DNA of 64,000 bases from Acidobacteriota bacterium (GTDB lineage: Bacteria > Acidobacteriota > Thermoanaerobaculia > Multivoradales > Multivoraceae): positions 60,673 through 124,672 of the forward strand of contig JAJCXN010000001.1 in NCBI GenBank assembly GCA_029263415.1, written 5' to 3'. Shown piece by piece: positions 34,035-42,778 of this stretch. Each line of letters begins with the position of its first letter. The stretch's first letter is position 1. A program made the position numbers and the translations under genes. The notes below the pieces were generated by a model, which saw only the letters and a list, made by a program, of their open reading frames with translations, searched no databases and was not told where the DNA came from.

Positions 34035-35825
34035 CTACGTCTTGTCAGCGAGTGCGGAGCCCATCTGGAGTAGCGCCTCCGCTTCGCTCGACGCCGGATG
34101 GCATTGAGCAGCGACCGCCTCCAACCAAGGCGGCTGTTCGCCCGATGGCACGCCGATCCAGATGGGCAAGAGTGCATTGGCCTCTGCTCGAGGATGCAGG
34201 TGAGCGACCTGGCGGGCGAAGGTGGCGGTGTAGTCGCGCGGGCGAACGTCTTGGGAGAACTCGGCGATCGCCAGCGGGTCTGCGCTGCTTAAAGAGCTGT
34301 CTGAGTCTGAGTTGAAGGCCGCAGGCACGGAGGTGATCGATGTCGGCGGCCCGGGGTCCGGGCCGCCCCCTAAGAGCCCTGCTCCGCCGACGAGTGCTGC
34401 AAAGTGAACGAGCTGCGGACGCGCGCCCATGGCCAGCAAGGCGATGTAGGCACCGAAGCCCCGGCCCAAGAGGGCGATGGAATCGACGGTCCCGCTAAGG
34501 TGCGTTAGAGCAGCGTCGACGTCGCCCAAGGACCACTCCGGCGCGTAACCGCCGCCGGGCGCCCAATCGGAGGCGCCATGGCCGCTGAGATCGAGTGCCC
34601 AAATGTCGCCGGGCCACCCGCTGGCAGGGCTCGATTCAAACTGGAGGGAGCTGCCGCCGAGTTCATGCAGACACAGCAGGGAAGGAGCTTGCTGTTCTGG
34701 TCCGGTTGATAGCTGATGCAAAGCCAGCTGGAGACGTCCGTGATCAAGGGGCACGGTGCGTTCTGCTGTGATGGGGCGGGTCGGTTTGCGGCTTGGACGT
34801 GGCCTCCGGATCGTTGCTTGAGATTCGCCGCTCTGCTGCCTCTCAGGAGCGCTCGGAAACTTGGCCAAGAACTGGAGCACCCGGTCTGCAGTTCGCTGGG
34901 GGTGTTCGATATGGACGAAGTGACCGCTGTCTTCATAGACCTCCAACTCCGAGTGGCCGGGAAGAGTCCTTGCCGCCTCTTGGGGAGTTGTACCCCAGCC
35001 CATCGCCTCAACCTGTCGACCTAGGATAGCCAGCATTGGCAGGGTGACGGCTGAGATCACCTCAGCACTCCATTCCGGACGCCACGGGCCAAGCCCGTTC
35101 ATGCGCACCAGCGGGTCGAGCTTCCAGCGCCAACCGTCTGCATCCCGACGCGCGCCCACGGTCGCAAGATACTGCAACCACTCAGCAGACAGTCGAGGGT
35201 TGAGCCGCGCTCGCCTTTGCACCAGTTCCAGCGGCGAACCCGGCCGCCTGATCGCCTGATGAGCCTTGCGGCGGTGATCCAGGAAGCTCGATACCCAGCG
35301 GTGGCGTTTCTCGACACGCTCTGCCACAGGTTTGGTTGACGGCGGCCTCCTGCCCAGTGCCGGTATGCCATCAATGTTCACCAGGCAGCGAAAGCGCTCT
35401 GGCACTGCCACTGACAGGTGGGTCATCAGTCCACCGCCCTTGGAGTGGCCTACTGCATAAACCTTCTCTGCTGCCGGCCGTCCCGCGAGCGAGCTGTCAA
35501 GGATCGCAATCGCGTCACGACAATCCGCTTCCCAGCTCAGCAGCGCTGCGGGTTCCGAGTCACCATGGCTCCGGTGGTCCCAGCTGACCACGCGGTAGCC
35601 ACCAGCGGCGAGCAACGGAGCGAAGCCGTCAAAGGTGCGTGCGAAGTCGGCTCCGCCGTGAGCGAGCATCAGGATGGGAGCGGACTCTTCACCCCACTCA
35701 ACGACTGCAAGAGCGATTCCGTCTGAATCGACCGTTCTGGTGCGTTCAGGTGCCTTCACTCCGGGATAAGAACCCCAACTGTTGACGTCAAGCGAAGACG
35801 AGTCGGCCCGATCAGATTGGGTCAA
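34035..35825 (-). CDS. Two-domain alpha/beta-hydrolase; second domain lacks the nucleophile serine
   Basis: The 596-aa product contains two alpha/beta-hydrolase folds. Domain 1 (about residues 25-320) has LMLAHGGADFARTFDGF, the oxyanion His-Gly, VVSWDHRSHGDSEPA, the nucleophile elbow VGHSKGGGLMTHL and the late His in YEDSGHFVHIEHP. Domain 2 (about 345-590) has LLCLHELGGSS, IWALDLSGHGASDW, and an elbow that reads LGRGFGAYIALL, where the nucleophile serine is replaced by Gly. Domain 2 is therefore probably non-catalytic. Pro/Arg-rich sequence links the domains. Its start overlaps the stop of the CNNM-like gene by four bases, so the two are coupled. Substrate unknown. Confidence 0.87.
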   Translation of the reverse strand: MTQSDRADSSSLDVNSWGSYPGVKAPERTRTVDSDGIALAVVEWGEESAPILMLAHGGADFARTFDGFAPLLAAGGYRVVSWDHRSHGDSEPAALLSWEADCRDAIAILDSSLAGRPAAEKVYAVGHSKGGGLMTHLSVAVPERFRCLVNIDGIPALGRRPPSTKPVAERVEKRHRWVSSFLDHRRKAHQAIRRPGSPLELVQRRARLNPRLSAEWLQYLATVGARRDADGWRWKLDPLVRMNGLGPWRPEWSAEVISAVTLPMLAILGRQVEAMGWGTTPQEAARTLPGHSELEVYEDSGHFVHIEHPQRTADRVLQFLAKFPSAPERQQSGESQATIRRPRPSRKPTRPITAERTVPLDHGRLQLALHQLSTGPEQQAPSLLCLHELGGSSLQFESSPASGWPGDIWALDLSGHGASDWAPGGGYAPEWSLGDVDAALTHLSGTVDSIALLGRGFGAYIALLAMGARPQLVHFAALVGGAGLLGGGPDPGPPTSITSVPAAFNSDSDSSLSSADPLAIAEFSQDVRPRDYTATFARQVAHLHPRAEANALLPIWIGVPSGEQPPWLEAVAAQCHPASSEAEALLQMGSALADKT

Positions 35826-36913
35826 GTGGGCGGAGCCTTCTCGGCAGTCGCCGCTTTTGTCGCATCTTTGGTTGGCACTTCTTTGCGCCCGGCGAGCACC
35901 TGCTGACGGCGGCGCATGGCGACATCGCGCAGGTTCTCATCGATATCGGTTTCGTCAACGATCTGGTGGCCGAGGACCTGTTCCAGCACATCTTCTAAGG
36001 TGAGCACGCCGGCGAAGCCCCCGTATTCGTCGATCAGTGCGAACAGATGATCGTCGCGTTCTAGGAACGATTGCAAAGCCTTATCGAGCGGCGTGTCGTC
36101 GGGAATGAAGTGGATCGGCTTGGCCAACTCGCGTAGCAGGGTACCCATCTCGTCTGCGGCAGCTGCCGCTAACACATCGCGACTGTAGAGCAGACCGATG
36201 ACGTCGTTCGGTTGGGGATCAAACACCGGGAAGCGGCTGTGCGTCCTCAGTTTCTCGTCGCTGTAGACGTCGCCCACGGTCAAGTCTGCGTCGAGCCTGA
36301 ACACTACCGTTCGCGGCGTCATCGCCTGTTTGGCGAACTTTGTGCGCAAGGTCAGGATGTTCTGAATGACCTTGCTCTCGCCTTCAGCGAGAGCGCCTGT
36401 GCGGTGACCGACCTTGGCCATGACCACCATCTCATCTGAGGAGATGCTGTCGTGACTCTGTCCGCCGGTGATGATGCGGGTGACGAAGCTGACCAGCCAA
36501 ACGATTGGCGTCATGCTCAAAGTCAGCAGGTGCAGCGGTATCGCGATCACGCCGGCGAGGCTGCGGGCGTAGACCACGCCAGCGGTCTTGGGGATCACTT
36601 CTGAGAGCAAGAGGATTGCGAGCGTGAACGCAACCGAGAAATAGATCAGGTTGTCTGGACCCAAGACATTCAAGGCTAGCGCACCAGCAACCGCAGCGCC
36701 TGCGGTGTTCGCGATGGTATTGAGCGAAAGGATCGCGGTGATTGGCCGCTCGATCTTCTCACGCAGCGATTGCAGGATCTTGCCGCTCTTCTTGCCGCCC
36801 TGAGTCAGGGCTTCGATCCGGCTCATGGGGATCGAATAGAGGACGGCTTCGAACAGCGAACACATCGCCGAAACCAAGATGACGACGACAACCGCGGTGA
36901 TGAGGCCAGTCAT
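35822..36913 (-). CDS. CNNM/CorC-type membrane protein with DUF21 and CBS domains
   Basis: This 363-aa protein has an N-terminal DUF21 transmembrane domain of about four helices (GLITAVVVVILVSAMCSLFE, SVAFTLAILLLSEVIPKTAG). Two cytoplasmic CBS domains follow (residues ~200-320, with MTPRTVVFRLDADLTVGDVY and DDHLFALIDEYGGFAGVLTL). The CorC/HlyC C-terminal domain is missing; the tail is short and Lys/Ala-rich. The family is implicated in magnesium and cobalt resistance or divalent-cation transport. The downstream hydrolase gene overlaps its stop. Confidence 0.9.
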   Translation of the reverse strand: MTGLITAVVVVILVSAMCSLFEAVLYSIPMSRIEALTQGGKKSGKILQSLREKIERPITAILSLNTIANTAGAAVAGALALNVLGPDNLIYFSVAFTLAILLLSEVIPKTAGVVYARSLAGVIAIPLHLLTLSMTPIVWLVSFVTRIITGGQSHDSISSDEMVVMAKVGHRTGALAEGESKVIQNILTLRTKFAKQAMTPRTVVFRLDADLTVGDVYSDEKLRTHSRFPVFDPQPNDVIGLLYSRDVLAAAAADEMGTLLRELAKPIHFIPDDTPLDKALQSFLERDDHLFALIDEYGGFAGVLTLEDVLEQVLGHQIVDETDIDENLRDVAMRRRQQVLAGRKEVPTKDATKAATAEKAPPT

Positions 36914-36983
36914 AAGTTCGTTTCGTTGATAGCTGTTTCAGGGGGTAAACGGGATCAGGGCCCGGAACGCGAACTCTATCCGT

Positions 36984-38225
36984 TCAGCCTGAGCCGGGAC
37001 GGACGCTACGGCAGTCTTCAACGATCTTTCTATAGCGCTCCAAGTGGACTGCTTCGCTCCACTCGTCCTGGAGCGTGGCAAGTCCGCCCGCTCCAAGCTT
37101 GTTCCTGAGTCGAGGGTCGTCGAGCAGCTGGCGCATGGCGTCTTCGAGCTGCTCTTGGTTCTTGAAGCTGAGTCCACCTCCACTCTTGGAGACGTGCTCT
37201 GGTAGGGGACCAAGCTCGTTGACGATCACCGGCGTCGCTGTTGCGAATGCCTCCAGCACGACGAAACCGAAGGTCTCATAAAACTGAGATGGAACGACCA
37301 ATGCAACGGCGTTACGGTAGAGGTCAAGCAGTTCCGACTCGTTGAGTAGTCCAAGAAAGTGGACGTTGTCGTGTTCGCGGGCGGCTTCTCGGAGTTGTGG
37401 CTCGTAGGTGCCGGTCCCAGCGATAAGCAGGTTCGCTTCGGGAAACCGCGCCATCGCACGGATCGCCAACTCGAAACCCTTCTCCTTGATCAATCGCCCG
37501 GCGGCAGCGAAGTAGGCTCGATCTCGAGGTTTCGGTTGAGACCTCTCGAGTTCCGCTTTCTGACACAAGGAGTCGGGTAGGAAATAGGGCAGGCGAATCA
37601 TCGGGCGCTTGATGCCGCGCTCGGCGTGGGCGCGCCGGGCATGTTCGGTCGAGACGATCATGGCGTCGAGGCCTGCGAGCGCGCGATCTCGAGCCGAAGT
37701 GCTTCGCCACCACTGAGGAGGCCTGCGCGCTGCGATCGTGCATGAGGTACAGGAGGGCGCCAGACACACCTCGCGATCGTACTTCCACAGGAGGCTCAAT
37801 GGGCAGGTCAGCCAATGGTCGTGTGCGGTGAGAAGTCGGATTGCGGAACTTGATTGTTGGGCCAAGTCCAACACCTCAAGCGAACCCATCAACGAGACGT
37901 TGTGGAAGTGAACAACGTCAAAGTCACCGGCTTCGAAAATGTTCTTAACGGTGTTCCGATGACGACCGAGTTTGGCGGTCTGGTGGGTCCACAGAGCGTT
38001 GAGCCTGGCCAAGGGAAATCGAAGTGGATACTGGCGTAGCCCTTCTGGGGGTTCGAAGGCCCGCAATGGGTGATTGCCGCGGGTCAGTTCGAACGCGTCG
38101 ATGTTGTAGACGACTGTGACCTCATGGCCTGCCTGCAGCAGCGCTCGCGACAGCCGATCGACGTAGGCGGCGTCACCCCCGAAGCTGTGCTGCCCAAAGA
38201 AGGTGGTGACCATGCAGAACTTCAC
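36984..38225 (-). CDS. Family 4 glycosyltransferase
   Basis: A GT-B fold glycosyltransferase. The N-terminal nucleotide-independent half begins CMVTTFFGQHSFGGDAAYVD, with the glycine-rich loop near the start. The C-terminal half has DRAYFAAAGRLIKEKGFELA and VVPSQFYETFGFVVLEAFAT, the E-x7-E motif that binds the sugar nucleotide. The GTG at 38225 puts KFCMVTTFFG at the N-terminus, as usual for the family, and leaves 22 bp after the upstream GT2 gene. Starts further upstream (to 38303) would overlap it. It belongs to a run of three glycosyltransferases for a cell-surface glycan or exopolysaccharide. Confidence 0.87.
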   Translation of the reverse strand: MKFCMVTTFFGQHSFGGDAAYVDRLSRALLQAGHEVTVVYNIDAFELTRGNHPLRAFEPPEGLRQYPLRFPLARLNALWTHQTAKLGRHRNTVKNIFEAGDFDVVHFHNVSLMGSLEVLDLAQQSSSAIRLLTAHDHWLTCPLSLLWKYDREVCLAPSCTSCTIAARRPPQWWRSTSARDRALAGLDAMIVSTEHARRAHAERGIKRPMIRLPYFLPDSLCQKAELERSQPKPRDRAYFAAAGRLIKEKGFELAIRAMARFPEANLLIAGTGTYEPQLREAAREHDNVHFLGLLNESELLDLYRNAVALVVPSQFYETFGFVVLEAFATATPVIVNELGPLPEHVSKSGGGLSFKNQEQLEDAMRQLLDDPRLRNKLGAGGLATLQDEWSEAVHLERYRKIVEDCRSVRPGSG

Positions 38226-38247
38226 GATGCGGCTGCAGTCGACTGCA

Positions 38248-39192
38248 TCAGTTGGGACTGCCAGTTGACGACCGATGAAGTGGCTGTTCGCGCTTGCGAC
38301 CAAACAAATGCTTTGCAGCGGTCACCGACTCGCCGAGGGACCACGCACAATGACCGAGCAGCTGAATCGGAAGCGTGTGAAGGTAGCGAATGAGCCATCG
38401 CGCCTCGACGGCGTCGCGCCCCGCGCGCAGGGTCACCCAGAGTCCGAGCAGAGGTGCCAGGGCTAGGCTTGCTGCGAGCCGCCAGGCCGGCCAACGCTCC
38501 TGGTGAGAAAGTCTGCTTTCTAGGAACTCCTGGCCGCGGCCTAAACGCTGGGCGAGGAACACTCTGAGTGACTCAGAGTGTCGGTGGCGAACGACAGCAT
38601 CGCTCTTGAAGTGCAAGTCGAAACCGGCTGCTGCTGCTCGCCAACCGAGAATCGCGTCGCCGCAGAAGACGTCTCCTTCAAATGGGCCTACTGCATCCCA
38701 CACCGTGCGCGGATAGGCGACGTTGGCCGTGGGCAGGATCCAACGTTCGCCAGGTTTGAGCCTGGGCAGTAGTCGATGGAACTTGGTCAGATGGATCCCG
38801 GTCGAGAGCCAGGACGCTTGATCGAGATCCATTGCGCCGCCGAGGACCGCCGCGCTTGGCGTACTCCGTTCAGTGTCGAGGACCAACCGCTCGAGCCAGT
38901 CGTCGGCTGCCATACAGTCTGGGTCGCTAAACACTAGGACCTCGCCGGTCGCGATCGTTACACCAGCGTTGCGTGCGGCATGCGGAAGGAGCCGTTGTCC
39001 GCTTTGCACAAAGTGCACCTCCGGGTACGCCTTGATCACTTCCGCCGTCACACACTCGGGCGAGCTGTTGACCACGATCACCTCGAAGTCCTGAAAGGTC
39101 TGCGAGCGCAACGCGTCCAGGCACTGAGGCAGGGTGGAGTACGAGTAATAGGCGGGCAAGACCACCGACACCCGATTGCTCGCGTTGACCAC
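38248..39192 (-). CDS. Family 2 glycosyltransferase (first)
   Basis: A GT-A inverting glycosyltransferase of 314 aa. It has RVSVVLPAYYSYSTLPQCLD at the N-terminus, the ARNAGVTIATGEVLVFSDPD stretch with the DPD metal motif, and CGDAILGWRAAAAGFDLHF. A hydrophobic segment near the C-terminus (LAASLALAPLLGLWVTL) probably anchors it in the membrane. It lies between the two other glycosyltransferase genes, 8 bp after the upstream one, all on the minus strand. Sugar donor and acceptor cannot be inferred. Confidence 0.86.
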   Translation of the reverse strand: MVNASNRVSVVLPAYYSYSTLPQCLDALRSQTFQDFEVIVVNSSPECVTAEVIKAYPEVHFVQSGQRLLPHAARNAGVTIATGEVLVFSDPDCMAADDWLERLVLDTERSTPSAAVLGGAMDLDQASWLSTGIHLTKFHRLLPRLKPGERWILPTANVAYPRTVWDAVGPFEGDVFCGDAILGWRAAAAGFDLHFKSDAVVRHRHSESLRVFLAQRLGRGQEFLESRLSHQERWPAWRLAASLALAPLLGLWVTLRAGRDAVEARWLIRYLHTLPIQLLGHCAWSLGESVTAAKHLFGRKREQPLHRSSTGSPN

Positions 39193-39200
39193 CGGCTTCC

Positions 39201-40172
39201 TTAAGCCGCTGAACTTGTTTCGCCGAAATCGTCCGACCGCTTGGCGTGGACCTCGACGGCAAGGAAGTCTTCAGTCGCGCTGCCGGGTCCAAGCAGATAG
39301 CCAACGGCTTCGAACAGCGATGACCAGACGAAGACCGCCATCGCGACCGGCAGGGAAGACAGGAAACGCCACCACAAGGTGCGACGGCCAAGTTGAACCG
39401 CGGCCAGTCTCCAGAGTTTCTGGAACGGCACCGCCATTGGAACGGCTAGCGCGTAGCCGAACCGTCTGTGCCAGGCCCAGGCCCCATGTTCGACCCGGGT
39501 TGAGGCAATCACTCGGCAGTGCGCCGCGTTTGCTTTCATCAGCAACGTGAACGATTCGGGATTTTGGTGGAAGACGATCGCGTCGCTAATGACGGTGGTG
39601 CGCAGACCGCGAGATCGCAGGTGGTCACACAGGACAAAATCTGATCCGAACAGTGAGTCATGTGAGTCGCCAAGCGCTAGCAAGTCGCTACGACGATAGG
39701 CAACGTTGTTGCACGGGACGCGACCCAGTGTCCGTTGAGGAAGCGGATGGGCCCATTCTCCATAGTCGGTGATGAAGGAAGCCCATGACATGTAAGTCCC
39801 TGGGTTCGCGTTCTCGAAGACGTATCCTGCCGCCGACCAGGGCTCGCCGTTAGCGAGCGCCATTTCGGCTGAGCGTAGGATCGCTTGCGCCCAGTCGGCT
39901 CGAGGCAAGGCGTGGTCTTCGGCGAACGCAACAATCTCCGAACTGGCTGCCCGGGCTGCCGCTGCCCGCATGCTCGACCAGTTCTTCTCGTGCGAGAGGT
40001 CCAAGTACTGGGTTGGTATCTTTTCGGGGGCCAGGCGCAACGGCGTATCGTTTGGACTGGCGTCCACCACGACCAGCTCCATCGCTTGCCTTGCGGTTTG
40101 ACTGTAGAGCCCGTCGATAGTGGTCTGGGCTCGGTCTCGACGCGCTCCAACGATAACCACCGCGGTGAGCAT
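39201..40172 (-). CDS. Family 2 glycosyltransferase (second)
   Basis: This 323-aa protein resembles GT2 enzymes: LTAVVIVGARRDRAQTTIDGL at the N-terminus, ELVVVDASPNDTP, then ARAASSEIVAFAEDHALPRA, where EDH is the metal-motif position (usual DxD replaced). Its C-terminal part has hydrophobic segments (RFGYALAVPMAVPFQKLW, SSLPVAMAVFVWSSLFEAVG). The ATG at 40172 is preceded by an in-frame TTG at 40175. It is the first gene of the three-gene glycosyltransferase run. The altered metal motif makes its activity less certain than that of its neighbour. Confidence 0.8.
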   Translation of the reverse strand: MLTAVVIVGARRDRAQTTIDGLYSQTARQAMELVVVDASPNDTPLRLAPEKIPTQYLDLSHEKNWSSMRAAAARAASSEIVAFAEDHALPRADWAQAILRSAEMALANGEPWSAAGYVFENANPGTYMSWASFITDYGEWAHPLPQRTLGRVPCNNVAYRRSDLLALGDSHDSLFGSDFVLCDHLRSRGLRTTVISDAIVFHQNPESFTLLMKANAAHCRVIASTRVEHGAWAWHRRFGYALAVPMAVPFQKLWRLAAVQLGRRTLWWRFLSSLPVAMAVFVWSSLFEAVGYLLGPGSATEDFLAVEVHAKRSDDFGETSSAA

Positions 40173-40239
40173 CAAGTTGGCCGAAGGGTGTTCGCTCTGA
40201 CCGTCGGCTCGCTCACTGCAGTGTGACCTTTAGTGGCAG

Positions 40240-40293
40240 GCTCGCTACGTCGGTTTCGTGACCGACGCTCGCTACGCCGGTCTTGTGACCGAC
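40240..40293. repeat. Two tandem copies of a 27-bp unit with internal hairpins
   Basis: The unit GCTCGCTACGTCGGTTTCG... (27 bp) occurs twice, with three differences. Each copy contains an inverted repeat (CGTCGGT...ACCGACG, perfect in copy 1), so each can form a small hairpin. They lie between the methyltransferase stop and the glycosyltransferase start on the minus strand, and could act as a terminator or regulatory site there. Confidence 0.75.
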
Positions 40294-40331
40294 GTCGAAA
40301 CAGGTCGTTCGGTTGCAGACTACGTTGCTGG

Positions 40332-41435
40332 TCAATGCCTGACCTCGTAGTAGAGATTCGCCGGATCCTCAAAGTCGTGGATCTTGAACGAAGAGAATCC
40401 GGCCTCAGAGGTCATCGCTTCGAGCTTGCTGGGAGGCAAACCGACGGTTCCTAAGCCAGCGCCACCTGGCTCGGATAGCGCAGACGACATGCAGGCCGAG
40501 ATCGAGAAGCCATAGAGCATCGCGAGCATCGGGTTGCGCTGGTTCTGGCGGAAGTCTTCGTGGCAGCGGATGTCCTTGACTAGCCAAGTGCCATCTGCGC
40601 GCAGAGCACTCTTGATCGCCTTGGTGACGACTGCCGGTTGGGTCATGTCGTGCAGACAGTCGAAGGTGATGATGAAGTCGTATCCAGCACCTTCTTGATC
40701 GGGAGTAGGGCCTACGTCTTCGCCGCGCCCAACGACGAAGGTTGCGTTGGTGATTGATTGATCAAGAGCACTCTGCCGCGCTCTTTCAATGGCGTGCGCG
40801 CTCGGGTCGATCCCGGTGAACCGCGACTGAGGATAAGCGCCGGCGAGCGCAAGCAGGGCGACGCCACTTCCACAGCCGATATCGGCCACGTCGATGCCGG
40901 CTGTTAGGCGCTCGTTGAGCCCTTCGAGTGCTGGCACGATGGTCGGCACCAATGCCTGGCGAGCCCAAGGCCCAAGCATGCGTTCGGTCCGGTGCGCAGC
41001 ACATGGCCCCAGCTGCTGATAGCTGAGCCCGGTTCCGGTCTCGAACGCTTGCGCAACGGAGTCGATGGTGCTGCTGTCGAGGGGCGAGGTAAAGGCACCT
41101 GCTGCAAACTCGAGCGACGTCGCTTCGTTGGCGAGAACCTCGGCAGCGATGGCGTTCAGTTCGAATCGATCACCGTCGTGGTAGTCAAGCAAGCCGGCCG
41201 CGGCCTGGCCGAACAGCCATTCGCGCAACCAGCGCTCCTGAAGCCCCGTGTCCTCAGCCAGTTCGATCGAGGAGAGCGGTGCCTTTCCGTGCATGGCGCG
41301 ATAAAGGCCAAGGCGATCTCCCAGATGGATCATCATGGACACCATCTCGCCCTGCTTGTAGTTCCAGACTTGAAACGCGAATGCTCGGACCGCGTCGCGG
41401 TCCGGCGCTTGACTTGGGGTGGTGGTGTCGCTCAT
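40332..41435 (-). CDS. Class I SAM-dependent methyltransferase with winged-helix N-terminal domain
   Basis: This 367-aa protein has an N-terminal winged-helix region as in small-molecule O-methyltransferases and Rv2258c-like proteins (SSIELAEDTGLQERWLREWL). The Rossmann methyltransferase domain has the SAM motif DIGCGSGVALLALAG, then FTGIDPSAHAIERARQSA and FDFIITFDCLHDMTQP-like sequence (YDFIITFDCLHD). The acceptor is unknown. It follows the aldolase gene at about 100 bp on the minus strand and may be co-expressed with it. Nothing ties it directly to the P450 cluster. Confidence 0.86.
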   Translation of the reverse strand: MSDTTTPSQAPDRDAVRAFAFQVWNYKQGEMVSMMIHLGDRLGLYRAMHGKAPLSSIELAEDTGLQERWLREWLFGQAAAGLLDYHDGDRFELNAIAAEVLANEATSLEFAAGAFTSPLDSSTIDSVAQAFETGTGLSYQQLGPCAAHRTERMLGPWARQALVPTIVPALEGLNERLTAGIDVADIGCGSGVALLALAGAYPQSRFTGIDPSAHAIERARQSALDQSITNATFVVGRGEDVGPTPDQEGAGYDFIITFDCLHDMTQPAVVTKAIKSALRADGTWLVKDIRCHEDFRQNQRNPMLAMLYGFSISACMSSALSEPGGAGLGTVGLPPSKLEAMTSEAGFSSFKIHDFEDPANLYYEVRH

Positions 41436-41537
41436 CGGGGTGCGTTTCCTACGGGATGAGCCAAGTCTCGGAGAGGCTCAGCTGTCAAAGGGGAGTTGGG
41501 TTATCAACGGAACGCGGGCTCTGTGGGTGAAAGAGGC

Positions 41538-42257
41538 TCAGTCGTCTTTGGTGGGATTGGGGGTCCGATAGACATCGAGAGCGCCGAGGACACGGGCCAT
41601 CTCTGTCTCGCCCAGAACGGTCGCGCCGCCGATCGCCAGCGTGTGCCAGTAGAGGGCGGCTTGCTCTTCGATTTCTTCGGCCAAGGCAAGTGCTTGGACA
41701 ACCGTGCCGCCTGCAGCAATCAAACCGTGATTGGCGAGCAGGCACGCGTCGCAAGAGGCCAAAGCCTCGGCTGCGAAGTGCGCGAGTTCAGCGGTACCAA
41801 AGCGCGCATAAGGGGTCACTGGCACTTGGCTCGCGCCGCACAGTCCCACTAGGTAGTGGACGGCTGGGATGGGCTTGCGCGCGCAAGCGATTACCGTGGC
41901 GTAGCGCGAGTGGCAGTGAACGACAGCGCCTAGATCCGGCCGCGCGTCGAGAACTGCCCGGTGCAGCCGCCACTCGCTACTCGGCCGACTTGGCGATCTG
42001 GCGTTGGCCCACTCGGTTGAGTCGGGATCGCTCGCCCCCGGCACATAGACGATGTCGTCGCCCTCGAGATTTGCTGGCGCAACTCCACTAGGCGAGATCA
42101 GCATGCCGTTGCCGTAGCGCACGGACGCGTTGCCCGCCGTGCCCACGTTGAGGTTGAGCTGCCGCATTGTGTGCATTGCGGCAACCAGCTCCTGGCGGTA
42201 TTGCGCCTCGCTCGAATCCGTCTCTGGGTGATCTTGGGAGTCGCTGGCGATTGTCAT
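41538..42257 (-). CDS. Class II aldolase/adducin family protein
   Basis: The 239-aa product has the zinc-aldolase features: NLNVGTAGNASVRYGNGMLI near the start, PSGVAP, SSEWRLHRAVLDARPD, and the zinc-ligand motif VVHCHSRYATVIA with a later His in LLANHGLIAAG. The family includes fuculose- and ribulose-phosphate aldolases/epimerases and decarboxylases; the exact substrate is open. The ATG overlaps the MaoC gene's stop by four bases (minus strand), so the two are coupled. That pairing suggests a small catabolic unit rather than sugar phosphate metabolism. Confidence 0.87.
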   Translation of the reverse strand: MTIASDSQDHPETDSSEAQYRQELVAAMHTMRQLNLNVGTAGNASVRYGNGMLISPSGVAPANLEGDDIVYVPGASDPDSTEWANARSPSRPSSEWRLHRAVLDARPDLGAVVHCHSRYATVIACARKPIPAVHYLVGLCGASQVPVTPYARFGTAELAHFAAEALASCDACLLANHGLIAAGGTVVQALALAEEIEEQAALYWHTLAIGGATVLGETEMARVLGALDVYRTPNPTKDD

Positions 42258-42706
42258 TCGGGCAGTCGCATCATCATTGCCAGCCGCTTAGTGCGGCAGA
42301 CGATGTCACCCTTCTGATTGATGCCGCGATGTTCGAAGGTGACGATGCCGCGATCAGGCTTGCTGCGCGAGGTTCGATTCGCCAGCACTTCGGTTTGAGC
42401 GGAGATGGTGTCGCCAAGGAAGACCGGGTTGGGGAACTCGGTCTTCTCGAACCCCAAGTTGCCCAGTGTGGTCCCCAAGGTGGTGTCGCCCACCGAGAGG
42501 CCCACCACGAGGCCTAGGGTGAAGATGCTGTTGACCAAGATGCCGCCGTGCACGCTCTTGCGCGCAAACTCAGCATCGAGATGCAGCGGTTGTGGATTCA
42601 AGGTGAGGGTGGTGAACAAGAGATTGTCGGTCTCCGTCACGGTGCGGCTCGGCTGGTGATCGAACACCGTGCCGACGACGAGTTCTTCTAGGTATTTGCC
42701 TGCCAT
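42254..42706 (-). CDS. MaoC-like hot-dog dehydratase
   Basis: A 150-aa MaoC family protein. It has YLEELVVGTVFDHQPSRTVT at the N-terminus, then DNLLFTTLTLNPQPLHLDAEFA with the hydratase Asp/His positions (N-x-x-PLH), and NPVFLGDTISAQTEV. Members hydrate enoyl-CoA or mesaconyl-type thioesters. The segment FTTLTLNPQPLHLD is typical of the mesaconyl-CoA-hydratase-related MaoC group. It shares a four-base overlap with the aldolase gene. Its upstream neighbour (SCO1) ends about 70 bp away. Confidence 0.87.
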   Translation of the reverse strand: MAGKYLEELVVGTVFDHQPSRTVTETDNLLFTTLTLNPQPLHLDAEFARKSVHGGILVNSIFTLGLVVGLSVGDTTLGTTLGNLGFEKTEFPNPVFLGDTISAQTEVLANRTSRSKPDRGIVTFEHRGINQKGDIVCRTKRLAMMMRLPE

Positions 42707-42778
42707 GGCGTCTGTTCTCTCCTCGAGAAGCGGCGGTTCAGTTTGCCTGCGTGAGGGGCAGAAGATTCTGACCCCAGT

